Assembly: GCA_014075255.1 (NCBI GenBank)
Contig: CP046178.1
Location: 2,560,894 to 2,624,893 of the forward strand
Reading direction: 5' to 3'
DNA length: 64,000 nt
From: Gammaproteobacteria bacterium
Lineage (GTDB): Bacteria > Pseudomonadota > Gammaproteobacteria > UBA4575
The translations under genes and the position numbers were made by a program. A model generated the notes under the pieces. The model was not told where the DNA came from. It saw nothing but the letters and a program-made list of their open reading frames with translations, and made no database searches. This document shows, piece by piece, positions 1 to 8,883 of the stretch (positions within the stretch are counted from its first letter, which is position 1; every line of letters begins with the position of its first letter).

Positions 1-780
1 AGATTAAAAAAGCTTATTGATAAAGAGCCTGGCATGCGTGCACTTTTAATTCGTAGTGGTGATACCTATGTGCCATTAAGAGGGCGCATTCAAAAAGCCA
101 GTAAACTTAATGCCGATATATTTATATCTATTCATGCGGATGCTGCGGTTAATCGTCGCGCGAAAGGTTCGTCGGTGTATGTTTTGTCACAACATGGCGC
201 TACCAGTGAAGCGGCGCGCATTTTAGCGAAACGAGAAAATGAATCCGATAAAATTGGCGGTGTCAGTTTGGAAAACAAAGATGATGTACTGAAATCTGTG
301 CTGGTAGATTTATCGCAAACTGCAACGATTGATGCCAGTATTGATTTAGCAGAAGATATTCTTAAAGAGCTTGGTCAAGTGGGTAATATTCTTCGAGATA
401 AAGTGGAGCAAGCAGGCTTTGCAGTGTTGAAATCACCAGACATCCCATCAGTTTTAGTGGAGACAGCGTTTATATCTAATCCACAAGAAGAAAAGCGTTT
501 AAAAACAGCACAACACCAACAAAAATTAGCAACTGCGATCTTTAAAGGTTTGCGTCGTTATGCTAAAGATCATGCGCCAGCCGATGCCATTATGGCGAAT
601 ATGCAAAATACTGTTCCGTTAACTACATACAAAGTTAAATCTGGTGATACTTTGTCAGGCATTGCCATTCGTTACCATGTGAGCTTGGTTAATTTACGTA
701 AAGTTAATAGTTTGCGTTCTGATATGTTACGTGTTGGGCAAGTATTGAAGATTCCAGCTACGGTTACAGCTGGCACTTGA
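1..780 (+). CDS. amiB: N-acetylmuramoyl-L-alanine amidase with LysM, 5'-truncated
   Basis: The reading frame is open from base 1, so the start and N-terminal part lie outside the window; what remains is the C-terminal half of a zinc-dependent Amidase_3 enzyme. It cleaves the amide bond between N-acetylmuramic acid and the L-Ala stem during daughter-cell separation. Visible family motifs are ISIHADA (zinc histidine) and LVETAFISNPQEE (catalytic glutamate). The last ~45 residues form one LysM peptidoglycan-binding repeat beginning YKVKSGDTLSGIA and ending VGQVLKIP. A C-terminal LysM and nearby mutL-miaA-hfq match the AmiB arrangement of enterobacteria, but here three genes, two of them on the minus strand, separate it from mutL. 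AmiC-type naming is the alternative. Confidence 0.9.
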   Translation, partial: RLKKLIDKEPGMRALLIRSGDTYVPLRGRIQKASKLNADIFISIHADAAVNRRAKGSSVYVLSQHGATSEAARILAKRENESDKIGGVSLENKDDVLKSVLVDLSQTATIDASIDLAEDILKELGQVGNILRDKVEQAGFAVLKSPDIPSVLVETAFISNPQEEKRLKTAQHQQKLATAIFKGLRRYAKDHAPADAIMANMQNTVPLTTYKVKSGDTLSGIAIRYHVSLVNLRKVNSLRSDMLRVGQVLKIPATVTAGT

Positions 781-856
781 GCGCACTGATGCTTCTTCTA
801 TGCGTACATTCATGTACTTACTCTGGATCGTAAGCAGACATTATTAGGTTTAACAT

Positions 857-1894
857 TTAACTGAACAATTTTGAATCTTGTTCTTTCTGCCACCAAGAAA
901 AAAATAATTTATCTACACTCATTTGCACGGATGTTGCGATCCGTTCGCTGATAGTTTTTGGAACGGTGTAGGAGATTTCGTAAATTTCTGCGTCTTTACT
1001 TGCTTCTAGTAAGTAGTCATCACTGGTGAGCAATTCATCAACCAGTTTTAATTCGATTCCACGCGTAGCTAGCCAATGTTCGCCAGTCGCTACTTTGTCC
1101 ATTTCCAAAACAGGCCTGTTTTCTTTTACAAAATCTTTAAATAAATCGTGTGTATCTTCTAATTGTTCATTAAAGTGTGCACGGTCTTCGTCAGTGTTTT
1201 TGCCAAACATGGTGACGGTGCGTTTAAGTTCACCGGCTTTCATAAGTTCAAAGTCCACACCATGTTTGTCCAGCAAGCGATTAAAGTTGGGTAGTTGTGC
1301 GATCACACCAATAGAGCCCACAACGGCAAACGGTGCAGCAATAATTTTGTCGGCCACACAAGCCATCATGTAACCGCCGCTGGCAGCAACTTTATCTACT
1401 GCAATGGTGAGCGGAATACCTTTTTGCTTAATGCGCAATAACTGAGAGGATGCGAAGCCGTGTTCATGTACTAAACCACCGGCGTTTTCTAAGCAAACTA
1501 CTACCTCATTATCGCTAGAGGCAACGGATAATATTGCTGTGATTTCTTTGCGAAGATGACGCACTGCGGTAGCTTTGATGTTTCCAAGAAAGTTAAGTAC
1601 AAAAATACGTTTTTTGTTGGTGTCTGGAGTTTTCTTTTCTTGTTTGCGTTCTTTTTTATTTTCTTTCTTGTTTTCTTTTTTGGCTTTTTTTAGATCTTTT
1701 TTAGTTAACAAAGAAAATCGCAGAATGTCTGCCATGTTTTTGTACTTTTTATTCAGATGGATAATTTCAAAATGATCATCGCCGCGTGCTTTTTTTGAGA
1801 ATGAAAAAATCAACAATATAAGTACAAAGATAAATACAAGAATGGTAATAGCTTTGGCTAAAAATAATCCGTATTCGGCAAATAATTCAATCAT
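857..1894 (-). CDS. sohB: SohB, inner-membrane S49-family protease
   Basis: This is a membrane-anchored serine protease of the signal peptide peptidase A family, thought to degrade membrane peptides on the periplasmic side. Residues 11-31 form one membrane segment. The S49 catalytic serine is S172 in VAASGGYMMA and the likely catalytic lysine is K224 in GELKRTVTMFG. Its 345 residues match the usual length. Between membrane anchor and protease domain (about residues 64-95) lies a very lysine/glutamate-rich linker. An AGGAA ribosome binding site precedes the ATG by about 8 bases. It lies 8 bases downstream of the RibD-like gene on the same strand, so the two are probably co-transcribed. Confidence 0.93.
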   Translation of the reverse strand: MIELFAEYGLFLAKAITILVFIFVLILLIFSFSKKARGDDHFEIIHLNKKYKNMADILRFSLLTKKDLKKAKKENKKENKKERKQEKKTPDTNKKRIFVLNFLGNIKATAVRHLRKEITAILSVASSDNEVVVCLENAGGLVHEHGFASSQLLRIKQKGIPLTIAVDKVAASGGYMMACVADKIIAAPFAVVGSIGVIAQLPNFNRLLDKHGVDFELMKAGELKRTVTMFGKNTDEDRAHFNEQLEDTHDLFKDFVKENRPVLEMDKVATGEHWLATRGIELKLVDELLTSDDYLLEASKDAEIYEISYTVPKTISERIATSVQMSVDKLFFSWWQKEQDSKLFS

Positions 1895-1902
1895 GGGGGT
1901 TC

Positions 1903-2742
1903 CTAATTTTTATTGTAGTTGCAGGTGTAACTGCTAAAAAATTGTCCGTGCATATTTTCTGAAGATTCATCATAAAATAATGCATTTAATTCTAGCTTGG
2001 GTGTGTTTAGAGCAGGGCCATCTATTTTAGTTCTAAAAAAATTACCACCTAGTATTTGATGTGAATAGCTCAGATAAAGTTTGTTTAATTGTTGATCGTT
2101 AATCATGGTGTGTAACATTTTTGGACCAGCAATTAAATAAATGTGCTTATAGTTCTTGTTTGCGAGCGTCTCAATTAATGGTTTACCTTCTACTGTCTCT
2201 GATTTTCCAGTAATGAGTACTTCATAGCCATCATCCTGCCATTTTTTAATTTTGTCGGAATCTGTTTGCTGTCCTGTAGCGATGTAGACTTGCTGGCTAT
2301 GTTCTTTCAAAGAAGGGTGTATTGGAAAGTCTAGGCTTGCGCTAGCAATTACCAATGCGGGATGTGGTGAAAGCCCTTGCAGTGCGCGCCAGTTGTATAA
2401 ATCTTCACAATCTCTGGTGTTGGGCAATTGTAATATATTGCCCAGTTTTTGTTCAGCTAGTGAGCGCATATAGCCGCCATGTGTGATTAAGCAATCTGCT
2501 TGTGCATGCAGTTCAAGAAATAGTCGAAAGTCTTCTAGGCTGGTCAATGATTTTGGCAATTCAGCGCTCGCATTTGCATCAGGACTGATGGCAATACGTC
2601 CATCAAGACTGCTGAGAAAATTTGCCGCAACAATGGGTTGTTCTGTGTTCGCGGAATACCAACCTTGTTTGTATAGATATAAATTCTTCAGTTCATGCAT
2701 TTCCAATGATTGAGGAAAGAGTTGTAAAAGTTTTTTTGCCAT
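1903..2742 (-). CDS. RibD C-terminal/dihydrofolate reductase-like pyrimidine reductase family protein
   Basis: The 279-residue protein resembles the reductase domain of RibD: VAANFLSSLDGRIAISP near residue 39 matches the N-terminal strand and substrate loop of that fold, and HAQADCLITHGGYMRSL near residue 79 matches its nucleotide-binding helix. RibD proper reduces a ribosylamino-pyrimidine in riboflavin synthesis, but there is no deaminase domain here and no riboflavin genes nearby, so this is more likely a stand-alone pyrimidine-reductase-like oxidoreductase using NAD(P)H. The substrate is unknown. It is the first gene of a probable two-gene minus-strand operon with sohB. Confidence 0.75.
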   Translation of the reverse strand: MAKKLLQLFPQSLEMHELKNLYLYKQGWYSANTEQPIVAANFLSSLDGRIAISPDANASAELPKSLTSLEDFRLFLELHAQADCLITHGGYMRSLAEQKLGNILQLPNTRDCEDLYNWRALQGLSPHPALVIASASLDFPIHPSLKEHSQQVYIATGQQTDSDKIKKWQDDGYEVLITGKSETVEGKPLIETLANKNYKHIYLIAGPKMLHTMINDQQLNKLYLSYSHQILGGNFFRTKIDGPALNTPKLELNALFYDESSENMHGQFFSSYTCNYNKN

Positions 2743-2835
2743 GAAAGGAAAGTGCTATTCAAAAAACGCTATAGGATTATTTCTATATTTATTGGATAAT
2801 TTTGCATTATCCTAGCATGACAACCCTGAATATTT

Positions 2836-3204
2836 ATGCAAAAACCAAACATTTCCACCGCAATTCCAAAGCAACGCTATAAGTTTGGCGCATATACAAT
2901 TGTTGTGCTTGAAGAAATTGAATCTGAGAATGAAATTGAATACAGCTATTTGCTAGCGGGCCTCAAAGATGGGCACAATGAGCCTGAAATTTATATTACA
3001 TGTGAAAAGGCGCCATCAGATTTATTAGCAAATGGCACACATATTATTAGAGTGTTCGCAACTCAGATGGACGAACAATCATCCGGTGCGGTTATCGATC
3101 AGTCCGATACTTGGAGTGATCGTGAAGAATTTATATCGTACGGACTTTCCGGTTTTCGACAAATGTTGGGGCTAGACGATGAAGAGCCCTATCTTATTTC
3201 TTAA
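2836..3204 (+). CDS. hypothetical protein, 122 aa
   Basis: I do not recognise this family. The protein is acidic and soluble-looking, with no signal peptide or membrane segment. Residues 14-65 (RYKFGAYTIVVLEEI onward) look like alternating beta strands, and the C-terminal part (WSDREEFISYGLSGF) like a short helix followed by an acidic tail. It starts 22 bases before mutL and on the same strand, so co-transcription with mutL-miaA is likely; the context alone does not say what it does. No clear Shine-Dalgarno sequence precedes its ATG. Confidence 0.75.
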   Translation: MQKPNISTAIPKQRYKFGAYTIVVLEEIESENEIEYSYLLAGLKDGHNEPEIYITCEKAPSDLLANGTHIIRVFATQMDEQSSGAVIDQSDTWSDREEFISYGLSGFRQMLGLDDEEPYLIS

Positions 3205-3226
3205 TCCCATTTCTTAGCTAAATATT

Positions 3227-5041
3227 ATGAGTTCTATTCAACAGTTGCCACCTCAGCTAGTAAATCAAATTGCTGCGGGTGAGGTGATTGAGCGTCCAGC
3301 ATCGGTATTAAAGGAGCTGCTGGAGAACGCACTTGATGCAGGTGCATCAAGAATTGTTGTTGAGTTAGAACAAGGTGGTATGCAATCTATTCGTGTTAGT
3401 GATAATGGCGTCGGAATTGTTAAAGATGAATTGCTCTTAGCGGTTCAGCGTCATGCAACCAGCAAGATAAAAAATATGGACGATCTTGAACATATTGCGA
3501 CCTTGGGTTTTCGTGGAGAAGCGTTGCCTAGCATTGCGTCAGTATCAAGATTCCGTTTGGCTTCTAATAATTGTGAAGAAGGTAATGCGGGTTGGGTGAT
3601 AAGCACCGACGGCAGAGAATTTGCAGAAGAGGTTGAACCTGTGCGTCAAATGCGGGGTACTACGGTTGAAGTAAAAGATTTGTTTTTCAATATTCCTGCA
3701 CGGAAAAAATTCTTACGAACAGAAAAAACCGAGTTAAAACATTGTGACAACGTTTTGCGTAAAATTGCATTAAGTCGATTTGATGTATCCTTAATAGCTA
3801 AACATAATGATCGAAGCTTTTTGGAAATTAATGCATGTGATTTTTTAAGTGATGGATCTGATCGCGTAGGCCAGATAACTGGCAAACCGTTTGCCGGTCA
3901 AAGCATCTATCTAGAAAATTCTGCAACCGATATCCAGGTTAAAGGTTGGATTAGTTTGCCAACATTTTCACGAAGCCAGGCAGATCTACAATACTTTTAT
4001 GTGAATGGGCGTGCGATACGCGATAAGGTTGTCGCGCATGCCATTAAACTGGCCTATAAAGATGTGCTTTATCATGGTCGCTTTCCTGTATTTGTTTTAT
4101 TTCTAGAGATGGATCCTTCGCAAGTTGATGTAAATGCACACCCTACTAAACATGAAGTACGTTTTCGTCAAAGTCGATATGTGCACGATTTTATTCGTCA
4201 TACAGTGGGTAAAGCGATTGCGGAAACGATGCCTAAGCAGGAGCAACAAGGTGCTGAGCAGTATCGTGAAATCGTCGATGATTATATTCGTGCTGCGCAA
4301 AACCAAAGTGCTTTAACCAATAGTTCTTATCCGCCACAAAGTGGCTCAGCCCAGTCGCGTGTCCGTGAAACAGGACATAATTATAGTGCCCAGACTATAA
4401 ATGAATACGACTTACTACTAAAAACTCCAGCCGAAGAAGCACATACCACTGAAGATGCGCCGCCATTGGGTTACGCGATTGAGCAACTACATGGCATTTA
4501 TATTCTTGCGCAAAATGCTAATGGTTTAGTGGTTGTCGATATGCATGCTGCACATGAACGCATTGTGTATGAAAAACTAAAGGCTTCGTATCAACAAGGT
4601 GATTTGGCGACTCAACCATTATTAGTGCCGCTAACAATAAATGTTAGTCCGCAAGAAGCTGCGCTTGCAGAGCAGTATAGTGATGATTTTTTGAAATATG
4701 GTTTTCATGTTGAGCGTTTTGGTGAAGATAGTATTGTGGTGCGTGAAATTCCGTCACTATTGCAACAAGCGGATGTAAATAAGTTGGTGCTTGATGTGTT
4801 GGCAGACTTAAATGTATTTGGAACTTCTGAGAAATTAGAACAGGCCAATAACGAATTATTATCTACTATGGCTTGTTACGGCTCAGTGCGCGCGCATCGG
4901 AAGTTGAATATTGCTGAAATGAATGCCTTGTTGCGAGAAATGGAAGCCACGGAAAGAAGTGCGCAATGCAATCATGGTCGTCCGACTTGGGTGCAGCTTA
5001 GCATTGATCAACTAGACAAATTATTTAAGCGCGGCCAGTAA
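3227..5041 (+). CDS. mutL: DNA mismatch repair protein MutL, endonuclease type
   Basis: MutL links MutS mismatch recognition to strand removal. The N-terminal GHKL ATPase domain (about residues 1-330) shows the N-box ELLENALDAGA, the DNGVGI motif and GFRGEALPSIASVSR. The C-terminal dimerisation domain carries the metal-dependent endonuclease signature DMHAAHERIVYE at residues 438-449, ACYGSVRAHR at 549-558 and CNHGRPTW starting at C581. These are absent from enterobacterial MutL, which relies on MutH, and present in MutL of MutH-less bacteria. Length (604) is normal. It is followed 18 bases later by miaA in the same frame. Confidence 0.97.
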   Translation: MSSIQQLPPQLVNQIAAGEVIERPASVLKELLENALDAGASRIVVELEQGGMQSIRVSDNGVGIVKDELLLAVQRHATSKIKNMDDLEHIATLGFRGEALPSIASVSRFRLASNNCEEGNAGWVISTDGREFAEEVEPVRQMRGTTVEVKDLFFNIPARKKFLRTEKTELKHCDNVLRKIALSRFDVSLIAKHNDRSFLEINACDFLSDGSDRVGQITGKPFAGQSIYLENSATDIQVKGWISLPTFSRSQADLQYFYVNGRAIRDKVVAHAIKLAYKDVLYHGRFPVFVLFLEMDPSQVDVNAHPTKHEVRFRQSRYVHDFIRHTVGKAIAETMPKQEQQGAEQYREIVDDYIRAAQNQSALTNSSYPPQSGSAQSRVRETGHNYSAQTINEYDLLLKTPAEEAHTTEDAPPLGYAIEQLHGIYILAQNANGLVVVDMHAAHERIVYEKLKASYQQGDLATQPLLVPLTINVSPQEAALAEQYSDDFLKYGFHVERFGEDSIVVREIPSLLQQADVNKLVLDVLADLNVFGTSEKLEQANNELLSTMACYGSVRAHRKLNIAEMNALLREMEATERSAQCNHGRPTWVQLSIDQLDKLFKRGQ

Positions 5042-5059
5042 TTAAATACTAATTTTCCG

Positions 5060-5989
5060 TTGTTAGACTCTCCCGTAATATTTTTAATGGGTCCTACCGC
5101 TAGCGGTAAGACAGACCTGGCGTTTTCCATTGCAGATGAATTTCCTTGTGAAATTATTAGTGTGGATTCGGTAATGGTATATAAAGGTTTGGATATTGGG
5201 TCTGCGAAACCGGATGCAGATACTTTAAAAAAATATCCACACCACTTGGTTGATATTTTAGAGCCAAATCAACATTATTCTGCAGCTAATTTTCGTGATG
5301 ATGCTTTACATATAATAAAAGAATCACATGATAATAATAAAATTCCACTTCTGGTGGGTGGCACGTTGCTATATTTTGGCGCGCTTTTGCGTGGTCTTTC
5401 TAAAATGCCCAGCGCTGATTTAGAGATTAGAAAAAAGATTAGTGATTTAGCGGAAGAAAAAGGTTGGGAGTATGTGCATGCTCGGCTTGCAGAGGTAGAC
5501 CCGTTAGCGGCTGAGCGAATTCACCCAAACGATCCGCAACGCATTCAACGTGCGATGGAAGTGTATGAGCTTACAGGGACGCCGATAAGTGATTGGCATT
5601 CCGAGTCTGAACAGAATGAGTTACCTTTTAAGGCATTAAAGCTGGCACTGATTCCAGAAGATCGTGCACATTTGCATAAGCTTATTGAGCAGCGTTTTGA
5701 TCTAATGCTTGAGCAAGGTTTTTTGGAGGAAGCGCAAAAGCTGTATCAGGGCAAAACGCTTCATGCAGATTTACCTTCTATGCGTTCGGTAGGCTATAGG
5801 CAAGCATGGAAGCATTTTTCAGGGGAATACGATGTCACTGTGATGAGAGAAAAGGCAATTATCGCTACGCGCCAGCTAGCCAAACGTCAGTTGACTTGGT
5901 TGCGAAGTGAGTCATCCTTATCTGTAAATTCTGCCGAAAAGCCTGATATTCATGATGTACATCAACAAATACGGTCTTATTTGGCATAG
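5060..5989 (+). CDS. miaA: tRNA dimethylallyltransferase MiaA
   Basis: MiaA transfers a dimethylallyl group to N6 of A37 in tRNAs reading UNN codons; its product is needed for codon-anticodon stability. The P-loop GPTASGKT lies at residues 11-18, followed by ISVDSVMVYKGLDIGSAKP, which binds tRNA and substrate, and by HHLVDILEP. The start is TTG; the first in-frame ATG (residue 10) would remove the first strand of the fold, so the TTG is preferred although no clear Shine-Dalgarno sequence is visible. The gene lies between mutL and hfq, as in most gammaproteobacteria. Confidence 0.96.
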   Translation: MLDSPVIFLMGPTASGKTDLAFSIADEFPCEIISVDSVMVYKGLDIGSAKPDADTLKKYPHHLVDILEPNQHYSAANFRDDALHIIKESHDNNKIPLLVGGTLLYFGALLRGLSKMPSADLEIRKKISDLAEEKGWEYVHARLAEVDPLAAERIHPNDPQRIQRAMEVYELTGTPISDWHSESEQNELPFKALKLALIPEDRAHLHKLIEQRFDLMLEQGFLEEAQKLYQGKTLHADLPSMRSVGYRQAWKHFSGEYDVTVMREKAIIATRQLAKRQLTWLRSESSLSVNSAEKPDIHDVHQQIRSYLA

Positions 5990-6025
5990 CTGAACTAGTA
6001 GCTGAACTGGTACACTAATAGTGTA
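5988..6025 (+). promoter_or_regulatory. Tandem 13-bp repeat plus inverted repeat upstream of hfq
   Basis: AGCTGAACTAGTA (5988-6000) is followed at once by AGCTGAACTGGTA (6000-6012), sharing one base and differing at one position. The second copy runs into a perfect inverted repeat, TACACT (6011-6016), AAT, AGTGTA (6020-6025). This is about 75 bases ahead of the hfq start, where a promoter is expected in the family's operon. A protein-binding site is an inference; no regulator is known from the sequence. Confidence 0.35.
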
Positions 6026-6099
6026 ATGTGAGAGTCAAGCAGAATTGTTGAATACTCATTAGGAAAATAAAAATAACAATAACTAGAGGTTTAATCGCA

Positions 6100-6336
6100 A
6101 TGTCAAAAGGTCAAACTTTACAAGAACCCTTTCTAAATGCTCTGCGAAAAGAAAAAGTCCCTGTATCAATATATTTAGTGAACGGAATTAAGTTGCAAGG
6201 TCAAGTGGATTCATTCGATCAGTTTGTAGTACTACTTAAAAACAGTGTCAATCAAATGGTTTACAAGCATGCCATTTCAACTATTGTGCCTTCACGCATG
6301 GTGAAGATGCCAATGGCTGATGAGCAACCTGAGTAA
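6100..6336 (+). CDS. hfq: RNA chaperone Hfq
   Basis: Hfq forms a hexameric ring that promotes small RNA-mRNA pairing and thus post-transcriptional control. The Sm1 motif covers [20 protein letters not shown] and the Sm2 motif is [10 protein letters not shown]; the proximal-face residues [10 protein letters not shown] and QEPF at the N terminus are typical. At 78 residues it is a short form with little C-terminal tail. An AGAGGT ribosome binding site lies upstream of the ATG. It is followed by hflX, so the usual hfq-hflX-hflK-hflC block is intact. Confidence 0.98.
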   Translation: MSKGQTLQEPFLNALRKEKVPVSIYLVNGIKLQGQVDSFDQFVVLLKNSVNQMVYKHAISTIVPSRMVKMPMADEQPE

Positions 6337-6374
6337 CTTGCGCTCTTTCTTAACAATTACATCGGGATTCGTCT

Positions 6375-7661
6375 TTGTTTGAGCGTCCCGATCTTGGTCA
6401 GCGTGCGATCCTCGTGCATGTTGAATTTAGTAATGCTGAGGGCAATCAGGATCTAAATGAATTTAAGGATTTGGTGCGTTCAACTGGAGCTGAGATTGCG
6501 ACTATCGTAAAAGTGCAACGTAGTATTCCGGATGCAAAGTTATTAATTGGTAGCGGCAAAGTAAATGAAATACATTCTCTTGCACACTCATTAGACGCTG
6601 ATATCGTCATATTTAATTTTTCTTTGTCTCCAAGTCAGGAGCGAAACTTAGAAAAAATTTGTGAGAAGCGTGTGTTAGACCGTACCGGTTTGATTTTGGA
6701 TATATTCGCGCAACGCGCGCGATCTTATGAAGGGCAGTTGCAGGTCGAACTTGCACAGTTGAAATACTTATCCACTCGTTTAGTGCGTGGCTGGAGTCAC
6801 TTAGAACGTCAAAAGGGCGGCATTGGTTTGCGCGGACCAGGTGAAAAACAACTTGAGTCAGATAGGCGCATGCTGAGATTGCGCATAAAGCAACTTTCAA
6901 AACGATTAGAAAAACTACGCAAGCAACGTGATCAAGGGCGTGCCTCGCGTAGAAAAGCGACTACCCCTACAGTTGCAGTGGTGGGCTATACCAACGCAGG
7001 AAAGTCTACGTTGTTTAATAATCTTACAGATGCCAACGTATATTCTGCTGACAAATTGTTTGCCACTTTGGATCCAACTTTACGACGTATGCAAATTTCG
7101 AAAGGTCAGCATATTGTCTTGGCGGATACGGTTGGGTTTATACAAGATTTACCACATGATTTAATCGAATCTTTTCATGCAACTTTGCAAGAAACTAAAG
7201 AAGCGGATGTGTTGTTGCATGTTGTAGATGCCAGCGACCCGCATCGTGATAATAATATAGCGCAAGTCCAGGTGGTGTTAGAGCAGATTGATGCCTTGGA
7301 GGTGCCGCAGATAATGGTTTATAACAAAATAGACCAAATTAATACGCTCCCTCATGTTGATCTAGATTCCCAGGGTATTATTAAGCAAGTTTGGTTGTCG
7401 GCTTTAAATGGTGATGGGCTAAATCTATTGGTTGAGGCATTGCGACAATATTTTGAACATCAAGTAAAGCGCATATGGTTGCACCTACCGCCCGCTGAAG
7501 GTGGCTTGCGCAGTGAGCTATATAGCATAGGAGCAGTTTTGCAAGAATTTACGGATGATCAAGGCTGCTCGCAGATTGAGGCTGAAATTCCACTAAATAT
7601 ACTTAAAAAATTTACGGAATATCAGATTTCAGAAGAATCTGTTCAGAGAGCAAGCTTATAA
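6375..7661 (+). CDS. hflX: Ribosome-associated GTPase HflX
   Basis: HflX binds the 50S subunit and splits or rescues stalled ribosomes under stress. The N-terminal HflX domain contains GSGKVNEI and LSPSQERNLEK, and is followed by the glycine-rich segment QKGGIGLRGPGE. The Obg-like GTPase domain has G1 GYTNAGKST at residues 204-212, G3 DTVGF and G4 NKID. Translation starts with TTG at 6375; the resulting MFERPDLG matches the N terminus usual for the family, so the rare start is accepted. Length (428) is normal. Confidence 0.97.
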   Translation: MFERPDLGQRAILVHVEFSNAEGNQDLNEFKDLVRSTGAEIATIVKVQRSIPDAKLLIGSGKVNEIHSLAHSLDADIVIFNFSLSPSQERNLEKICEKRVLDRTGLILDIFAQRARSYEGQLQVELAQLKYLSTRLVRGWSHLERQKGGIGLRGPGEKQLESDRRMLRLRIKQLSKRLEKLRKQRDQGRASRRKATTPTVAVVGYTNAGKSTLFNNLTDANVYSADKLFATLDPTLRRMQISKGQHIVLADTVGFIQDLPHDLIESFHATLQETKEADVLLHVVDASDPHRDNNIAQVQVVLEQIDALEVPQIMVYNKIDQINTLPHVDLDSQGIIKQVWLSALNGDGLNLLVEALRQYFEHQVKRIWLHLPPAEGGLRSELYSIGAVLQEFTDDQGCSQIEAEIPLNILKKFTEYQISEESVQRASL

Positions 7662-7742
7662 GCTGACTTTTTCTATTGTCTTGATAGAATACAACGTTCG
7701 TGTCTAATTAATTTTAACCTGTAACCATATTTGGAGAGCCTT

Positions 7743-8882
7743 ATGCCTTGGAATAGCCCAGGCGGTGATAAAGATAAAGATCCTTGGGGTCAGAATTCAG
7801 GCAATCAGGGCCCCCCTGATCTTGATGATGTATTTCGTAATATAACTAAAAAATTCGGTGGGATTTTTGGCAGTGGTGGAGGTTCGTCTTCTGGTTCAAC
7901 AGGTTCGGGTAAGCCTGTGCTGTTGATTGCTCTGATAGCGGTTTTAGCTATTTGGGGGCTATATGACAGATTTGGTTTCTATATTGTTAAGCAGGCGGAA
8001 AGAGGTGTTGAACTTAGGTTTGGTGAGTTCAAACAAATAACCAGTGCAGGCTTAAATTGGAAACTACCATTTCCGATTGAGACAGTTGAAATTGTAAACG
8101 TTGATGAAGTGCGTGAAGTTACAAACAAAACTGCAATGTTGACACAAGATGAGAATATCGTTGGCGTGTCACTGGAAGCACAATATAAAATTGGCGATGC
8201 TAAAGAATACATATTCAATGTGCGTGATCCGGATAAAACCGTTAAAGATGCAATGGAAAGTGCACTGCGTGAGATCGTGGGCAAGAGCACCATTGATTTT
8301 GTGTTATTTGAAGGTCGTGCACAAATTTCTACTGCAACGAGGCTACTGCTACAAGAAATTCTAGATAGTTATGCGTCAGGAATTTTTATTCAGAAAGTGA
8401 ACTTAGAAAAATCTTTACCTCCTGATCAAGTTAAAGAAGCGTTTGACGATGCGATTAAGTCTCGTGAGGATTATGATCGCTACATAAAAGAAGCTCAAGC
8501 GTATGCAAATAGCATACTTCCCCAAGCCCGTGGTGAAGCAGCAAGATTTTTACAAGAAGCGGATGCATATCGTGATCGCGCCATTGCAAATTCCGAAGGT
8601 GAGGCAAAACGTTTCTTAAAACTTTTAGCAGAATATAAAAAAGCCCCCGCGGTAACACGTGAACGCTTATATATAGAAGCAGTTGAGTCTGTTTATGCGA
8701 ATAGCACTAAAGTGCTTATGGATGTTGAGGGTGGTAATAACATTATGTATTTACCGCTAGATCAAATTGTGAAGCAACGTTCAAATTCTCAAAATAATTC
8801 AAGTAATCCACTTACTAGTGAAAATTTTGGGTTGAGTAATCAAACAGGATCAGGCCTTCGGCCTGAGCGTGAGGGCCGATAA
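7743..8882 (+). CDS. hflK: FtsH protease modulator subunit HflK
   Basis: HflK and HflC assemble into a large inner-membrane SPFH cage around the FtsH protease and limit its action on membrane proteins. The start is set at ATG 7743, 6 bases after a GGAG ribosome binding site, giving MPWNSPGGDK; a TTG at 7731 overlaps that site and is rejected. A Gly/Asn/Ser-rich cytoplasmic N-terminus is followed by one membrane segment (about residues 58-74) and the band-7 domain (AERGVELRFGEF onward), with an Ala/Glu-rich helical region near residues 245-310. It ends one base before hflC. Confidence 0.97.
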   Translation: MPWNSPGGDKDKDPWGQNSGNQGPPDLDDVFRNITKKFGGIFGSGGGSSSGSTGSGKPVLLIALIAVLAIWGLYDRFGFYIVKQAERGVELRFGEFKQITSAGLNWKLPFPIETVEIVNVDEVREVTNKTAMLTQDENIVGVSLEAQYKIGDAKEYIFNVRDPDKTVKDAMESALREIVGKSTIDFVLFEGRAQISTATRLLLQEILDSYASGIFIQKVNLEKSLPPDQVKEAFDDAIKSREDYDRYIKEAQAYANSILPQARGEAARFLQEADAYRDRAIANSEGEAKRFLKLLAEYKKAPAVTRERLYIEAVESVYANSTKVLMDVEGGNNIMYLPLDQIVKQRSNSQNNSSNPLTSENFGLSNQTGSGLRPEREGR

Positions 8883-8883
8883 G

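Noticed and set aside
804-834. Palindromes GTACATTCATGTAC and CTTAC/GTAAG between the convergent amidase and sohB genes
   Set aside because: They could form hairpins, but no U-tract follows on either strand, so they are not called terminators.
1026-1373. Long open frame antisense to sohB, and similar frames opposite rpsF, hisS, der and others
   Set aside because: They are shadows of well-supported genes, lack family signals and have no start context.
7653-7664. Palindrome AGCTTATAAGCT at the hflX stop, followed by TTTTT
   Set aside because: It has no loop, overlaps coding sequence and would give only a very short stem.
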